Assembly (NCBI GenBank): GCA_041685935.1
Contig: JAWLES010000005.1
Location: forward strand, 1-34,223
Reading direction: 5' to 3'
Length of the DNA stretch: 34,223 nucleotides
DNA from: JAIPEK01 sp041685935
GTDB taxonomy: Bacteria; Desulfobacterota; Desulfobacteria; Desulfobacterales; Desulfobacteraceae
Part shown: positions 1-7,369 of the stretch, in pieces
How positions within the stretch are numbered: position 1 is the first letter of the stretch
Layout of the letters: every line of letters begins with the position of its first letter
Position numbers and translations under genes: made by a program
Notes under the pieces: generated by a model
Seen by the model: only the letters and a program-made list of their open reading frames with translations
What the model was told of the DNA's origin: nothing
The model's database searches: none

Positions 1-302
1 GTTTTTCCGAACCCGATTCCCGGGTCAATTATGATCCGATCTTTTTTAATGCCTGCCTGTAATGCGAAATCAGCCCTTTTCTTCAGGTATCCGGCAATGG
101 CGGGTGTTGCCGCAGAGACTGATGTTCCGGTGGTTCTCATGCACATGAAAGGGACCCCGGAAACCATGCAGATCAACCCTGAATACGAGGACCTCATCGG
201 GGAGATTGCCGGATACCTGAAGAAAAGGGCTGATTTCGCATTACAGGCAGGCATTAAAAAAGATCGGATCATAATTGACCCGGGAATCGGGTTCGGAAAA
301 AC
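1..302. repeat. Perfect 98-bp inverted repeat (fold-back) at the window end
   Basis: Bases 1-98 are the exact reverse complement of 205-302 (position i pairs with 303-i), separated by 106 bp of unique sequence. The right arm is normal folP coding sequence; read forward, the left arm gives residues that do not fit dihydropteroate synthase. Identity stops at base 99, and two bases (97-98) fit both sides as microhomology. An exact arm at the very end of a sequence, copying a downstream coding segment, is what a strand-switch chimera from amplification or an assembly fold-back produces. A biological inverted duplication is possible but less likely. Confidence 0.95.
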
Positions 303-585
303 AGTTCGCCACAATCTTGCCGTGATCAACAACCTGGACCGCATTTCCGATCTGGGATACCCGGTACTGATCGGCCCTTCCAGAAAGTCGTTTATACGGA
401 AAATCCTCGGGGATGCTTCGGAAGGGGATGTCAGTGCCGATTCCGCTGACTGCGAGAACGGAACCCTTGCCGCGCTTGCAGTTTCAGCAGTCAAAGGCTG
501 CCATATAGTCCGGGTCCATGATGTGAAACGGGCAAAGCCTTTTCTGTTAACCCTGGACGCCATGAAAAGTGAATATTATCCATAA
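97..585 (+). CDS. folP: Dihydropteroate synthase, C-terminal part (5' end lost)
   Basis: Folate biosynthesis: condenses 6-hydroxymethyl-dihydropterin diphosphate with p-aminobenzoate in the cytoplasm. Recognisable family blocks are VPVVLMHMKGTP near the start, then DRIIIDPGIGFGKT, the GPSRKSFI segment that shapes the pABA site, and the terminal VRVHDVK motif. About 160 residues remain of a family normally near 270-290, so the N-terminal part is missing. The open frame extends upstream to an ATG at 31, but the residues it encodes before base 97 come from the inverted-repeat arm and are not DHPS-like; that start should not be used. The gene overlaps the next by 17 nt, suggesting a folP-ybbR-coaX operon. 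Identity is firm; the 5' boundary is artefactual. Confidence 0.9.
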   Translation: MAGVAAETDVPVVLMHMKGTPETMQINPEYEDLIGEIAGYLKKRADFALQAGIKKDRIIIDPGIGFGKTVRHNLAVINNLDRISDLGYPVLIGPSRKSFIRKILGDASEGDVSADSADCENGTLAALAVSAVKGCHIVRVHDVKRAKPFLLTLDAMKSEYYP

Positions 586-1531
586 ACGTGACACGCTTTC
601 CTTTGGTTTTATTTTTCTGCTGTTGCTCCTGCACGCCGGCTGCAACACGGAACCTGTGAAAACCAGCCTGCTGATTCCCGTAAAATTCACCTCTGTTCCT
701 TCAGGGCTTATCGTCACCAGCCGGGTCACTGAAGAGATCCAGGTCAGGATCAGGGGAAACCCCTCTTTGATAGATCAGGTTGAAATGATAAACCTTGAGT
801 ATTACGTGGATCTTTTCACCGACCTTGCCTCTGACCCGGCCGGATCAAGGGTGTCCATAGCTCCGGGAACCTATACTATCCCGGTGATTGAAAAGCGTAT
901 CGGACTTCCCAGGGGAGTTGAAATCGTGGAAATGACTCCCTCCCATATCCGTTTGAACCTGGAGCCTCTGGCTGTAAAGACCCTGCCGGTTACGGTGCCG
1001 TATACCGGAAAACCGGCTTCAGGGCATATTGTCCTGCCTGCGATTACTGATCCTATAAAAGTCCGGGTTGAAGGAGCAGAGTCCAAAATCAACAACCTGA
1101 AGATCCTTAAAACTAAACCGGTTGACCTGGATCAGTCTGAAAGCGGTTTTAGAAAAAAGGTCCCGCTTGACCTGGATGAAACGTTTATCACCCCGTCCAC
1201 CCAGGTTGTCACAGCCACGGTTCCGGTTAAAAAGAAGAAGGCTGTAAAATCCTTCAGCGGCCTGGATGTTGAAATAAAAAATTCAGCCTTTGCATCCAGC
1301 CTTGTGCCGGAGAAGATATCCATAACTGTAAAGGGGCCGCATGACCTTGTTCATAAGAAGGGGCTCGAGGAGAATTTCCATATATTTATCGATCTTAAGG
1401 GACTTGACCCAGGGGTATACAACCGGCAGGCGATTATTGAGCTTCCCGGGGGTCTTCTCCTGACCGAGGCGAGTCCCGAGATTTTCACGGTGAAGATTGA
1501 AAAGGGAAGTAAAAATGCTTCTGGTAATTGA
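569..1531 (+). CDS. YbbR/CdaR-like domain protein
   Basis: About 320 residues starting at a GTG inside the end of folP. A short N-terminus is followed by a hydrophobic segment (about residues 11-24, FGFIFLLLLL...) ending in HAGC. That resembles a lipoprotein signal, but the His at -3 is not a standard lipobox, so it may simply be a membrane anchor. The rest is extracytoplasmic beta-rich sequence with repeated YbbR-type units (PVKFTSVPSGLIV, VRIRGNPSLID, TLPVTVPYTGKPASG, VRVEGAESKINNL, ITVKGPHDLV). CdaR proteins normally bind and control the membrane diadenylate cyclase CdaA, whose gene usually lies directly upstream. Here the upstream gene is folP with an overlap, so no cdaA fits. Function beyond the family is not known. 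Confidence 0.8.
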   Translation: MNIIHKRDTLSFGFIFLLLLLHAGCNTEPVKTSLLIPVKFTSVPSGLIVTSRVTEEIQVRIRGNPSLIDQVEMINLEYYVDLFTDLASDPAGSRVSIAPGTYTIPVIEKRIGLPRGVEIVEMTPSHIRLNLEPLAVKTLPVTVPYTGKPASGHIVLPAITDPIKVRVEGAESKINNLKILKTKPVDLDQSESGFRKKVPLDLDETFITPSTQVVTATVPVKKKKAVKSFSGLDVEIKNSAFASSLVPEKISITVKGPHDLVHKKGLEENFHIFIDLKGLDPGVYNRQAIIELPGGLLLTEASPEIFTVKIEKGSKNASGN

Positions 1532-2285
1532 TGTAGGGAATACCAATACTGTAATCGGGGTTTTTGAGAATGACAGAGTGAAAAAAGACTGGCGGATCAA
1601 GTCGGTCAGGGATACAACCGCTGATGAATTCAACATTACAGCCAAGGCATTGTTCCGGGACGGGGGAATCGATCCCGGGAAAATCGAAAAGGCGGTTATC
1701 TCCTCGGTGGTACCCCCTGCGGTTGCGATTCTTGACACTTTCTGCAGAAAGTACCTGGATATAGAGCCTTTGTGGGTTACACCGGAAGCGGCCCGAAGCC
1801 TTATCCCCATTCTCTATCACAATCCGGCGGAAGTGGGATCGGATCGGGTGGTTAACGCAGTGGCTGCGTATGACAAATACTGCTGCGGATTGATTGTAGT
1901 CGATTTCGGTACCGCCACCACCTTTGACGTGATCTCCGCGAACGGAGAATATCTCGGCGGTGCTATCACGCCGGGAATTGCAATCTCTTCGGAAGCCCTT
2001 TTCCGGACCGCTTCAAGACTTCCCCGGGTGGATATTTTCAACCCGCCTGAAAATGTCATCGGAAAGGATACCACCGACAGTATCAAATCCGGGATTATTT
2101 ACGGGTACGCAGCTCTTGTGGACGGAATGGTGGAAAGGATGCAAGACGAGATGGGAGAACCTTTGAAGGTCGTTGCCACAGGAGGCCTTTCTCCCCTGAT
2201 TTCAAGGGTGTCGAATACCATTGAACACGTGGAGGAAAAATTGACCCTTGAAGGCCTGAAAATGATAAGCAAAAAACTTTCCTGA
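1515..2285 (+). CDS. coaX: Type III pantothenate kinase
   Basis: First step of coenzyme A synthesis: ATP-dependent phosphorylation of pantothenate. The 256-residue length is normal for CoaX. ASKHA-fold motifs are clear: DVGNTNT close to the N-terminus (phosphate loop), GSDRVVNAVAA, DFGTATTFDVI, GGAITPGI and a late VVATGGLSPLI. I chose the ATG at 1515, preceded by AGGGAAG, over an in-frame ATG at 1497, because family members begin directly with M-L-L-V-I-D-V-G-N-T-N. The gene overlaps the ybbR stop by 17 nt, so it is probably translated from the same message. A hairpin with a T-run follows the stop, closing the operon. Confidence 0.95.
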   Translation: MLLVIDVGNTNTVIGVFENDRVKKDWRIKSVRDTTADEFNITAKALFRDGGIDPGKIEKAVISSVVPPAVAILDTFCRKYLDIEPLWVTPEAARSLIPILYHNPAEVGSDRVVNAVAAYDKYCCGLIVVDFGTATTFDVISANGEYLGGAITPGIAISSEALFRTASRLPRVDIFNPPENVIGKDTTDSIKSGIIYGYAALVDGMVERMQDEMGEPLKVVATGGLSPLISRVSNTIEHVEEKLTLEGLKMISKKLS

Positions 2286-2299
2286 ATCCAATCGCTCTT

Positions 2300-2339
2300 A
2301 ATCCGTATTTCGTAAGTTGATACCGGATTTTTTCCTTTT
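2300..2339 (+). terminator. Intrinsic terminator after coaX
   Basis: Left arm AATCCGTAT (2300-2308) pairs with ATACCGGATT (2320-2329) as a nine-pair stem with one bulged C. The loop is 11 nt and is followed by TTTTTT CC TTTT. It lies 15 nt past the coaX stop. Stem and T-tract are read directly; function is inferred. Confidence 0.7.
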
Positions 2340-2352
2340 AACGTATCAGGGG

Positions 2353-2426
2353 AATGGTTAAACCATTACAATATATGGTTGAAATCAATCTGCATGGTAT
2401 GCTATGAATACATTTCATGTTACCAT
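2353..2426. promoter_or_regulatory. Dyad-rich leader upstream of the AOR gene
   Basis: This part of the 185-bp gap before the AOR gene holds a perfect 15-bp palindrome, AATGGTTAAACCATT (2353-2367), and a second interrupted dyad with outer arms ATGGTA/TACCAT (2394-2399/2421-2426) and inner arms ATGAA/TTCAT. The region is AT-rich compared with the genes. No convincing -35/-10 pair was identified. The first palindrome is operator-like, but the binding protein is unknown. A strong ribosome site (GAAGGAG) precedes the ATG at 2471. Confidence 0.45.
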
Positions 2427-2470
2427 AAACCGGGTTCAAGCTAACAAATCAAATAGAGAAGGAGTGAATC

Positions 2471-4609
2471 ATGGCTCAGATAAATTTGAAGGAGATCAAG
2501 TCCATCCCTTATGAAAGGGCGGAGATTGATAAAGGATATACTGACAAGTCCCTTCATATCAATCTTGATTCAAACGATATTTCCATCAAATCCATTGATG
2601 AGAAAGTAAAAAAGCGTTTTATCGGAGGAAAGGGATATGATCTCTGGTATCTCTGGAATGCTGTTTCAGGCAGCACAAAGTGGGACGACCCTGAAAATGC
2701 GATCTGCATATCCTCCGGCCCGCTGGGCGGCACACCGGGATACCCCGGAGGCGGGAAAAGTATTGTCACCAGTATCTCTCCTCTGACATCAGCGCCGATT
2801 GACTCCAACGTGGGCGGATACTTCGGCCCGTACAAGAAATTTTCCGGTTTTGACCTGATGGAAATTACCGGAAAGGCAGACAAAGAGATAGTGATCTTTA
2901 TCGACGGCATTGAGCAGGAAATTAAACTGTATGAGGCGGGAAACCTGCCTTCGGATTCGTATGAACTTTCAGAGAGCCTGACATACCATTTCGACCCGGA
3001 CAAGCCGGTGAACGTCTCGGTGGTGTCAGCTGGGCCGGGCGCGGAAAATACCAATTTCGGGTGTCTGAACTTTACCTGGTTTGATACGCCGAGAAAGATA
3101 GTCCGTTACAAGCAGGCCGGCCGGGGCGGAACCGGAACCGTTCTCGCTGATAAGAAAGTTAAGGCGATAGTTGCCAGGTGGGGGTCCGTGAGTATGAAAA
3201 CCAACAATCCCGCAGACCTTGAAGGGGTGAAGAAGGTCACCAAGATGCATGCAAAGGAAATTAACGAGCTGGACCCCAAGCAGCGCCGGATGGCCACAGT
3301 AGGCACCACTCATATTGTACCGATCATGAACGATCATGACTGCCTTCCTGTGAACAACTTTCAGTACGGGACCCATCCTGAAGGCAAGAATGTCGGAGAG
3401 GATGTTTATGACAGGATCTTTGATAAAGGCTTTGACGGATGCTGGAAGGGATGCGCAGTGGCGTGCGCTCACATGGTCAAGGACTTTATGCCTGTTTCAG
3501 GGCCCTACAAGGGAAAAAAGGTTGTTGTGGACGGTCCGGAATATGAAACCGCAGCCGGCTGCGGCTCCAACCTGGGTATCTTCGACCCCTTTGCCGTGCT
3601 GGAAATCAACTTTTACTGTGATGCATACGGGCTGGACACCATATCCGTGGGAACGGCAATCGGCTTTGTCATGGAGTGTTACGAAAGGGGCCTTATCACT
3701 GACAGGCATACAGGTGGCATGGATCTGAGCTTCGGCAACAAGATCAACGCACTGGAGCTGATTCACCAGATGGCCGAAGGAAAAGGCTTCGGAGCGGTTG
3801 TCGGCAAGGGAATCAGGCAGATGAAAAAGATCTTTGCAGAGGAATACGGGGCTGATTCCGAAATGATGGAGGATATCGGCATGGAGTCAAAAGGCCTGGA
3901 ATTCTCCGAATACATAACCAAGGAGTCACTGGCCCAGCAGGGGGGATACGGGCTTGCCCTGAAAGGACCCCAGCACGATGAGGCATGGCTGATCTTTCTT
4001 GATATGGTCCACAACTTCATGCCTACTTTTGAGGACAAGGCGGAAGCACTTCACTGGTTCCCCATGTTCCGGACATGGTTCAGCCTCTGCGGGCTTTGCA
4101 AGCTTCCCTGGAACGATATTGTACCTGCGGACAATCACGAGACCAAAGAGCCTGCAAAGGTTATAAAGCATGTGGAATGGTATGCAGACCTGTTTTCATC
4201 CGTTACCGGCAGAAAGGTCAAACCGGATGACCTGCTTTTGATGAGCGAGGCCGTGTACAATTTCCAGAGGATATTCAACCTCAAGATGGGTTTCGGTACA
4301 AGGGCCCATGATACGGTACCGTACAGGGCGGTGGGCCCTGTTACCGAAGAAGAGTACCTCTCCCGCCAGGACAGGTATGACAAGGACCTTACGGAAAAGT
4401 ATTCCGTGGATATTTCCGGCATGGATACATCCGGGAAGCTGGCGGCCCTGAGGGAAAAACGGGAAGACCAGTACGAGCAACTCACCGATGCTGTGTATGA
4501 GAGAAGGGGTTGGACTTCCGACGGCATACCCACTGTGGAGACAGTGAAGCGGCTTGGTCTGGATTTCCCCGAAGTCCTGGAAGTGCTGAAACAGAACGGT
4601 GTTGAATAG
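2471..4609 (+). CDS. Aldehyde:ferredoxin oxidoreductase family tungsten enzyme
   Basis: 712 residues, slightly longer than the usual 600-650. The family carries a tungsto-bispterin and one [4Fe-4S] cluster and oxidises aldehydes to acids with ferredoxin; the relatives BamB (benzoyl-CoA reductase) and other AOR clades act on different substrates. Seen here: an N-terminal pterin domain with GGKGYDLWYL (about 52-61), SSGPLGGTPGYPGGGKS (81-97), GRGGTGTVLADKKVKAIVA (217-235), DAYGLDTISVG (384-394) and a late SLCGLCKLPWND (538-549). The cluster cysteines are C324, C328, C332 and C540 or C543. The first three are spaced C-x3-C-x3-C, not the C-x2-C-x3-C of Pyrococcus AOR. A MoaD/ThiS-like gene follows after 2 nt, consistent with pterin-cofactor supply. 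The physiological substrate cannot be read from sequence. Confidence 0.9.
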   Translation: MAQINLKEIKSIPYERAEIDKGYTDKSLHINLDSNDISIKSIDEKVKKRFIGGKGYDLWYLWNAVSGSTKWDDPENAICISSGPLGGTPGYPGGGKSIVTSISPLTSAPIDSNVGGYFGPYKKFSGFDLMEITGKADKEIVIFIDGIEQEIKLYEAGNLPSDSYELSESLTYHFDPDKPVNVSVVSAGPGAENTNFGCLNFTWFDTPRKIVRYKQAGRGGTGTVLADKKVKAIVARWGSVSMKTNNPADLEGVKKVTKMHAKEINELDPKQRRMATVGTTHIVPIMNDHDCLPVNNFQYGTHPEGKNVGEDVYDRIFDKGFDGCWKGCAVACAHMVKDFMPVSGPYKGKKVVVDGPEYETAAGCGSNLGIFDPFAVLEINFYCDAYGLDTISVGTAIGFVMECYERGLITDRHTGGMDLSFGNKINALELIHQMAEGKGFGAVVGKGIRQMKKIFAEEYGADSEMMEDIGMESKGLEFSEYITKESLAQQGGYGLALKGPQHDEAWLIFLDMVHNFMPTFEDKAEALHWFPMFRTWFSLCGLCKLPWNDIVPADNHETKEPAKVIKHVEWYADLFSSVTGRKVKPDDLLLMSEAVYNFQRIFNLKMGFGTRAHDTVPYRAVGPVTEEEYLSRQDRYDKDLTEKYSVDISGMDTSGKLAALREKREDQYEQLTDAVYERRGWTSDGIPTVETVKRLGLDFPEVLEVLKQNGVE

Positions 4610-4611
4610 GA

Positions 4612-4809
4612 ATGATCACGGTTGGCGACCAAAAGCTTGACTGGCACGAGGGGATTACGATTTCAGAGGTCCTTGAAAAAATAGACAACACTGATTTATG
4701 CGCCGTAGTCCGGCTGAACGGAAAGCTGGTTTCCAGTCCTCACTTTGACACCACCGTGATCCCGGATCAATCCGAGATAGATATCCTCCCGCCTGTGGCG
4801 GGAGGATAA
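4612..4809 (+). CDS. MoaD/ThiS-family sulfur carrier protein
   Basis: A 65-residue ubiquitin-like protein ending in PPVAGG, the C-terminal di-glycine that is adenylated and thiocarboxylated in MoaD and ThiS. The ILPPVAGG ending and the VVRLNGKLV strand match the family. It begins 2 nt after the AOR stop, with TAGGA as ribosome site, so it is almost certainly co-transcribed with the AOR gene. The likely role is sulfur donation for the dithiolene of the tungsten-pterin cofactor of its neighbour. A thiamine role (ThiS) is possible on sequence alone but has no support from context. No MoeB/ThiF-type activating enzyme lies nearby. Confidence 0.85.
   Translation: MITVGDQKLDWHEGITISEVLEKIDNTDLCAVVRLNGKLVSSPHFDTTVIPDQSEIDILPPVAGG
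4782..4808. terminator. 12-bp perfect hairpin shared by two convergent genes
   Basis: Arms TATCCTCCCGCC (4782-4793) and GGCGGGAGGATA (4797-4808) pair perfectly around a TGT loop. The hairpin covers the last codons of the MoaD-like gene, including the di-glycine codons, and lies 8 nt past the stop of the chemoreceptor gene on the other strand. There is no T-tract on either side, so it is not a canonical intrinsic terminator. A bidirectional terminator or a 3'-end stabiliser are the likely roles. Confidence 0.55.
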
Positions 4810-4816
4810 CATCCCT

Positions 4817-7300
4817 TTACTGCTCATCTTTCAAAAAGGGGGCGAACGCCATGTCCGTCTTCATGATGTGCTCTTTGAGCCAGCCGGTTAAAAAATGCAT
4901 CAGGTCCATTGCAACCGATGCCTGCCCCTGGCGGAACTGTTCCTGAAAGGTTTTTATACGCTCGGCCGCTTTTCTGTGGAGTTCCCTGTGGGATTCGGCA
5001 TCAGGGTATCCGTATGTATCAAAAAGCTCCTCCTCAAATCCGAAATGGTAAATGGAGTAATCCGCAAGCTCATCAAGTATGCCTCCGGTCTCTTCGGCAC
5101 CTTTGCCGACCCGCATGGCCCTGTGGAGGCGGTTGATCATCTCCATCAGATTTCTGTGCTGGCTGTCCACTTTCTCGATTCCTGTTTCAAGCTCTTCCGA
5201 CCACTCAAAGAGGTCGGGAATATCCTCCGGTGAAAGGGCGGTTTTTCGCCCGGTACCGCCTGAAGCCTTTTCCGCTTCCCCGGATTCAGTTTGCCTCTCT
5301 TCTTTGCGGGATACTTTGAACACACTGATCATATCCCTAAGGTTGGATGAGAGGGAGGCCAGATCTTCGGAACTCTTTTTCATCCGGGCTCCCCGGGTTT
5401 TCATTTCTTCCGCTATCGTGTTGACTTCTGAAATATCCCCTGCAATTTCAGCTGCTACTTGAGAACTCTGTGTCACATTTTCAGTGACATCGCTGATGCC
5501 TGAAGAGGCCTGCTCGATATTTCCGGTTACTTCCGAAGTAGTTGCTGCCTGCTCGTCCATGGCCGAGGCGATCGAGGACACGATGTCGTTTACATCCGTT
5601 ATGACCGATGAAATGCTTGAGACTTCGGTTACGGTTTCACTGGTGGAGCTCTGGATGCCGTCTATTTTTCCTTTTATATCTTTTGTCGCATTCCGGGTTT
5701 GAGTGGCAAGCTCCTTTATTTCCGCAGCGACAACTGCAAATCCTTTTCCGGACTCTCCGGCCCTGGCCGCTTCAATGGTGGCGTTAAGGGCCAGAAGACC
5801 GGTCCGGTCAGCGATATCAGTAATCACCTCGGTGACCTGGCTGACCTCTTTTGCAGATTCCCCAAGTCTGCCGACTTTTCCCACGGCCGATTCCACTTTC
5901 AGCGAGGCATTGTCCGCAATCTCTTTTGCTTTGTTGCAGTTTTCAGCAACTTCATCCAGTGTATGTTTCATCTGGCCTGCTGCGTCCGCCACAGCCGACA
6001 TGTTTGTGGAAGCCTGTTCGCTTGCCGCTGCAATGGAGCCCATGCCTGTGCTCATCTCTTCGCTTGCGGTGGCCACTGAATCTGCTTTGCCTGAAAGAGA
6101 GGCACAGTTTTTGTTCATCTTTTCAGATACCGAGAGGGCCTCGCTTGAAGACGAGGTAACCGTTTCCGAGTTCCTGCCGATATCCACAATAATGTTGTTC
6201 AACCTGGCCATGAAAGCATCAAACCAGTATGTGAGGCGACCGATTTCATCGGCGCGGTCCGTTGACAGTCGTTTGGTCAAATCCCCTTCACCTTCGGAAA
6301 TATCTTTCAGGCCGTCAGCAATACTTCTGATGGGGCTGATTACCAGAAAGCGGATGCAGAATCCGAGCACAACAATAATGGCAATGCAGCAGGCAGTCCC
6401 TGTCAGAGCGGTTAGCATGGATATCCTGGACTTTACATCAGAGGCGGACGTTTTTAGTATACTTTCAGTCTCGGTGATGGATCTGCTGTTTTTCCGGTTT
6501 ACCTTTCCCAGCTCCGACGATATGCGGTCGGTTACTGTTGACGATTCGGTTTGCAATACCTCCTTTACGGTCTTGGAGTTGTTTGCCTGCAAAGCTGCGA
6601 AACTGTTGCCGAGGGTTTTGATCTCTTTGGCAACAAATTCCGTGCTGATGCATACCAGACTTTTGCCGAGGGGGATGCCGAAATATTCAATTTTTTCTTC
6701 ATGGATAAAAACATTGGGGTCGTTTTTTGCCTGTTCCAGAACTTTTTGCGCGTCCGTTTCCCCCCGGCCCTCCTCTATATATGAAAGGATCCGGTCGTCC
6801 ACATAGTTGACGTAACCCGGCAGCAGGGTGTCCTGATCATCAAGGAAAAATGCGAACAGGATTTCCCGGGTCTGTGCGACTGATTTGCTGAATTCCTTGA
6901 GCTGATCGTGTTTTTTATCCATTATCGGGGTCGCGGCTACACTGACCAGAAGGCTGGATACGGCTTTTGCATTTGTTTCCAGGAGCATCCTCATTCTATC
7001 CCTGATCCTCTTTTCTTCTTTGGACAGCGCGGTTGCGGTGGATGCGGAAAGGTCAGCCGCCACTTTGCCGCCCATGTTCCGAAGAGCTTTTTCCACATTG
7101 GTTTCAAGTGTTTTGAACTGTTGCACAGCATTTTTTTCCGCAGCAAGCAGTCTGGAATCCACTTTTTGAATCATGCTGCCGAGAAGCGAGCTTTGAACCT
7201 TTACGATTGCAAAGGACAGGGCACCGAAAGAGACTGCAAGAACGATGACAAGGGTGATGATGATTTTAAAGCTCAAGCTGTTTTTAAGCAAAGACATCAT
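4817..7300 (-). CDS. Methyl-accepting chemotaxis protein with C-terminal hemerythrin domain
   Basis: About 827 residues. From the N-terminus: TM1 (SFKIIITLVIVLAVSF), a periplasmic sensor region of roughly 250-280 residues with long helices and no family I can name, TM2 (CCIAIIVVLGFCIRFLVI), HAMP, a full MCP signalling domain (hairpin tip around IADRTGLLALNATIEAARAGESGKGFAVVAAEI), then about 130 residues of bacteriohemerythrin. The diiron ligands are visible in order: DSQH, YSIYHFGFEEE, SHRELH, WLKEH and the Asp of TDMAF. DcrH of Desulfovibrio vulgaris is the known precedent for an O2- or redox-sensing MCP of this type. I prefer the ATG at 7300, with GGAGAG upstream, over the longer frame from 7354. 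It lies 69 nt behind the MFS gene on the same strand and may share its transcript. Confidence 0.93.
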   Translation of the reverse strand: MMSLLKNSLSFKIIITLVIVLAVSFGALSFAIVKVQSSLLGSMIQKVDSRLLAAEKNAVQQFKTLETNVEKALRNMGGKVAADLSASTATALSKEEKRIRDRMRMLLETNAKAVSSLLVSVAATPIMDKKHDQLKEFSKSVAQTREILFAFFLDDQDTLLPGYVNYVDDRILSYIEEGRGETDAQKVLEQAKNDPNVFIHEEKIEYFGIPLGKSLVCISTEFVAKEIKTLGNSFAALQANNSKTVKEVLQTESSTVTDRISSELGKVNRKNSRSITETESILKTSASDVKSRISMLTALTGTACCIAIIVVLGFCIRFLVISPIRSIADGLKDISEGEGDLTKRLSTDRADEIGRLTYWFDAFMARLNNIIVDIGRNSETVTSSSSEALSVSEKMNKNCASLSGKADSVATASEEMSTGMGSIAAASEQASTNMSAVADAAGQMKHTLDEVAENCNKAKEIADNASLKVESAVGKVGRLGESAKEVSQVTEVITDIADRTGLLALNATIEAARAGESGKGFAVVAAEIKELATQTRNATKDIKGKIDGIQSSTSETVTEVSSISSVITDVNDIVSSIASAMDEQAATTSEVTGNIEQASSGISDVTENVTQSSQVAAEIAGDISEVNTIAEEMKTRGARMKKSSEDLASLSSNLRDMISVFKVSRKEERQTESGEAEKASGGTGRKTALSPEDIPDLFEWSEELETGIEKVDSQHRNLMEMINRLHRAMRVGKGAEETGGILDELADYSIYHFGFEEELFDTYGYPDAESHRELHRKAAERIKTFQEQFRQGQASVAMDLMHFLTGWLKEHIMKTDMAFAPFLKDEQ

Positions 7301-7369
7301 AAGAAACTCTCCAGTACTTATTGTTATGTGTTTTTGGCCAAGGACGGTATCCATCCTGTTTCCCGTTTG

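Noticed and set aside
31..96. Apparent N-terminus of the folP frame from the ATG at 31
   Set aside because: It is encoded by the inverted-repeat arm and bears no resemblance to dihydropteroate synthase.
4782..4808. Classical intrinsic terminator
   Set aside because: The stem is perfect but no T-run follows on either strand, so it is listed only as a hairpin of probable 3'-end function.
5703..6806. Long plus-strand open frame (367 aa)
   Set aside because: Exactly antisense to the chemoreceptor gene, with biased Ser/Ala-rich sequence; a shadow of the MCP domain codon pattern.
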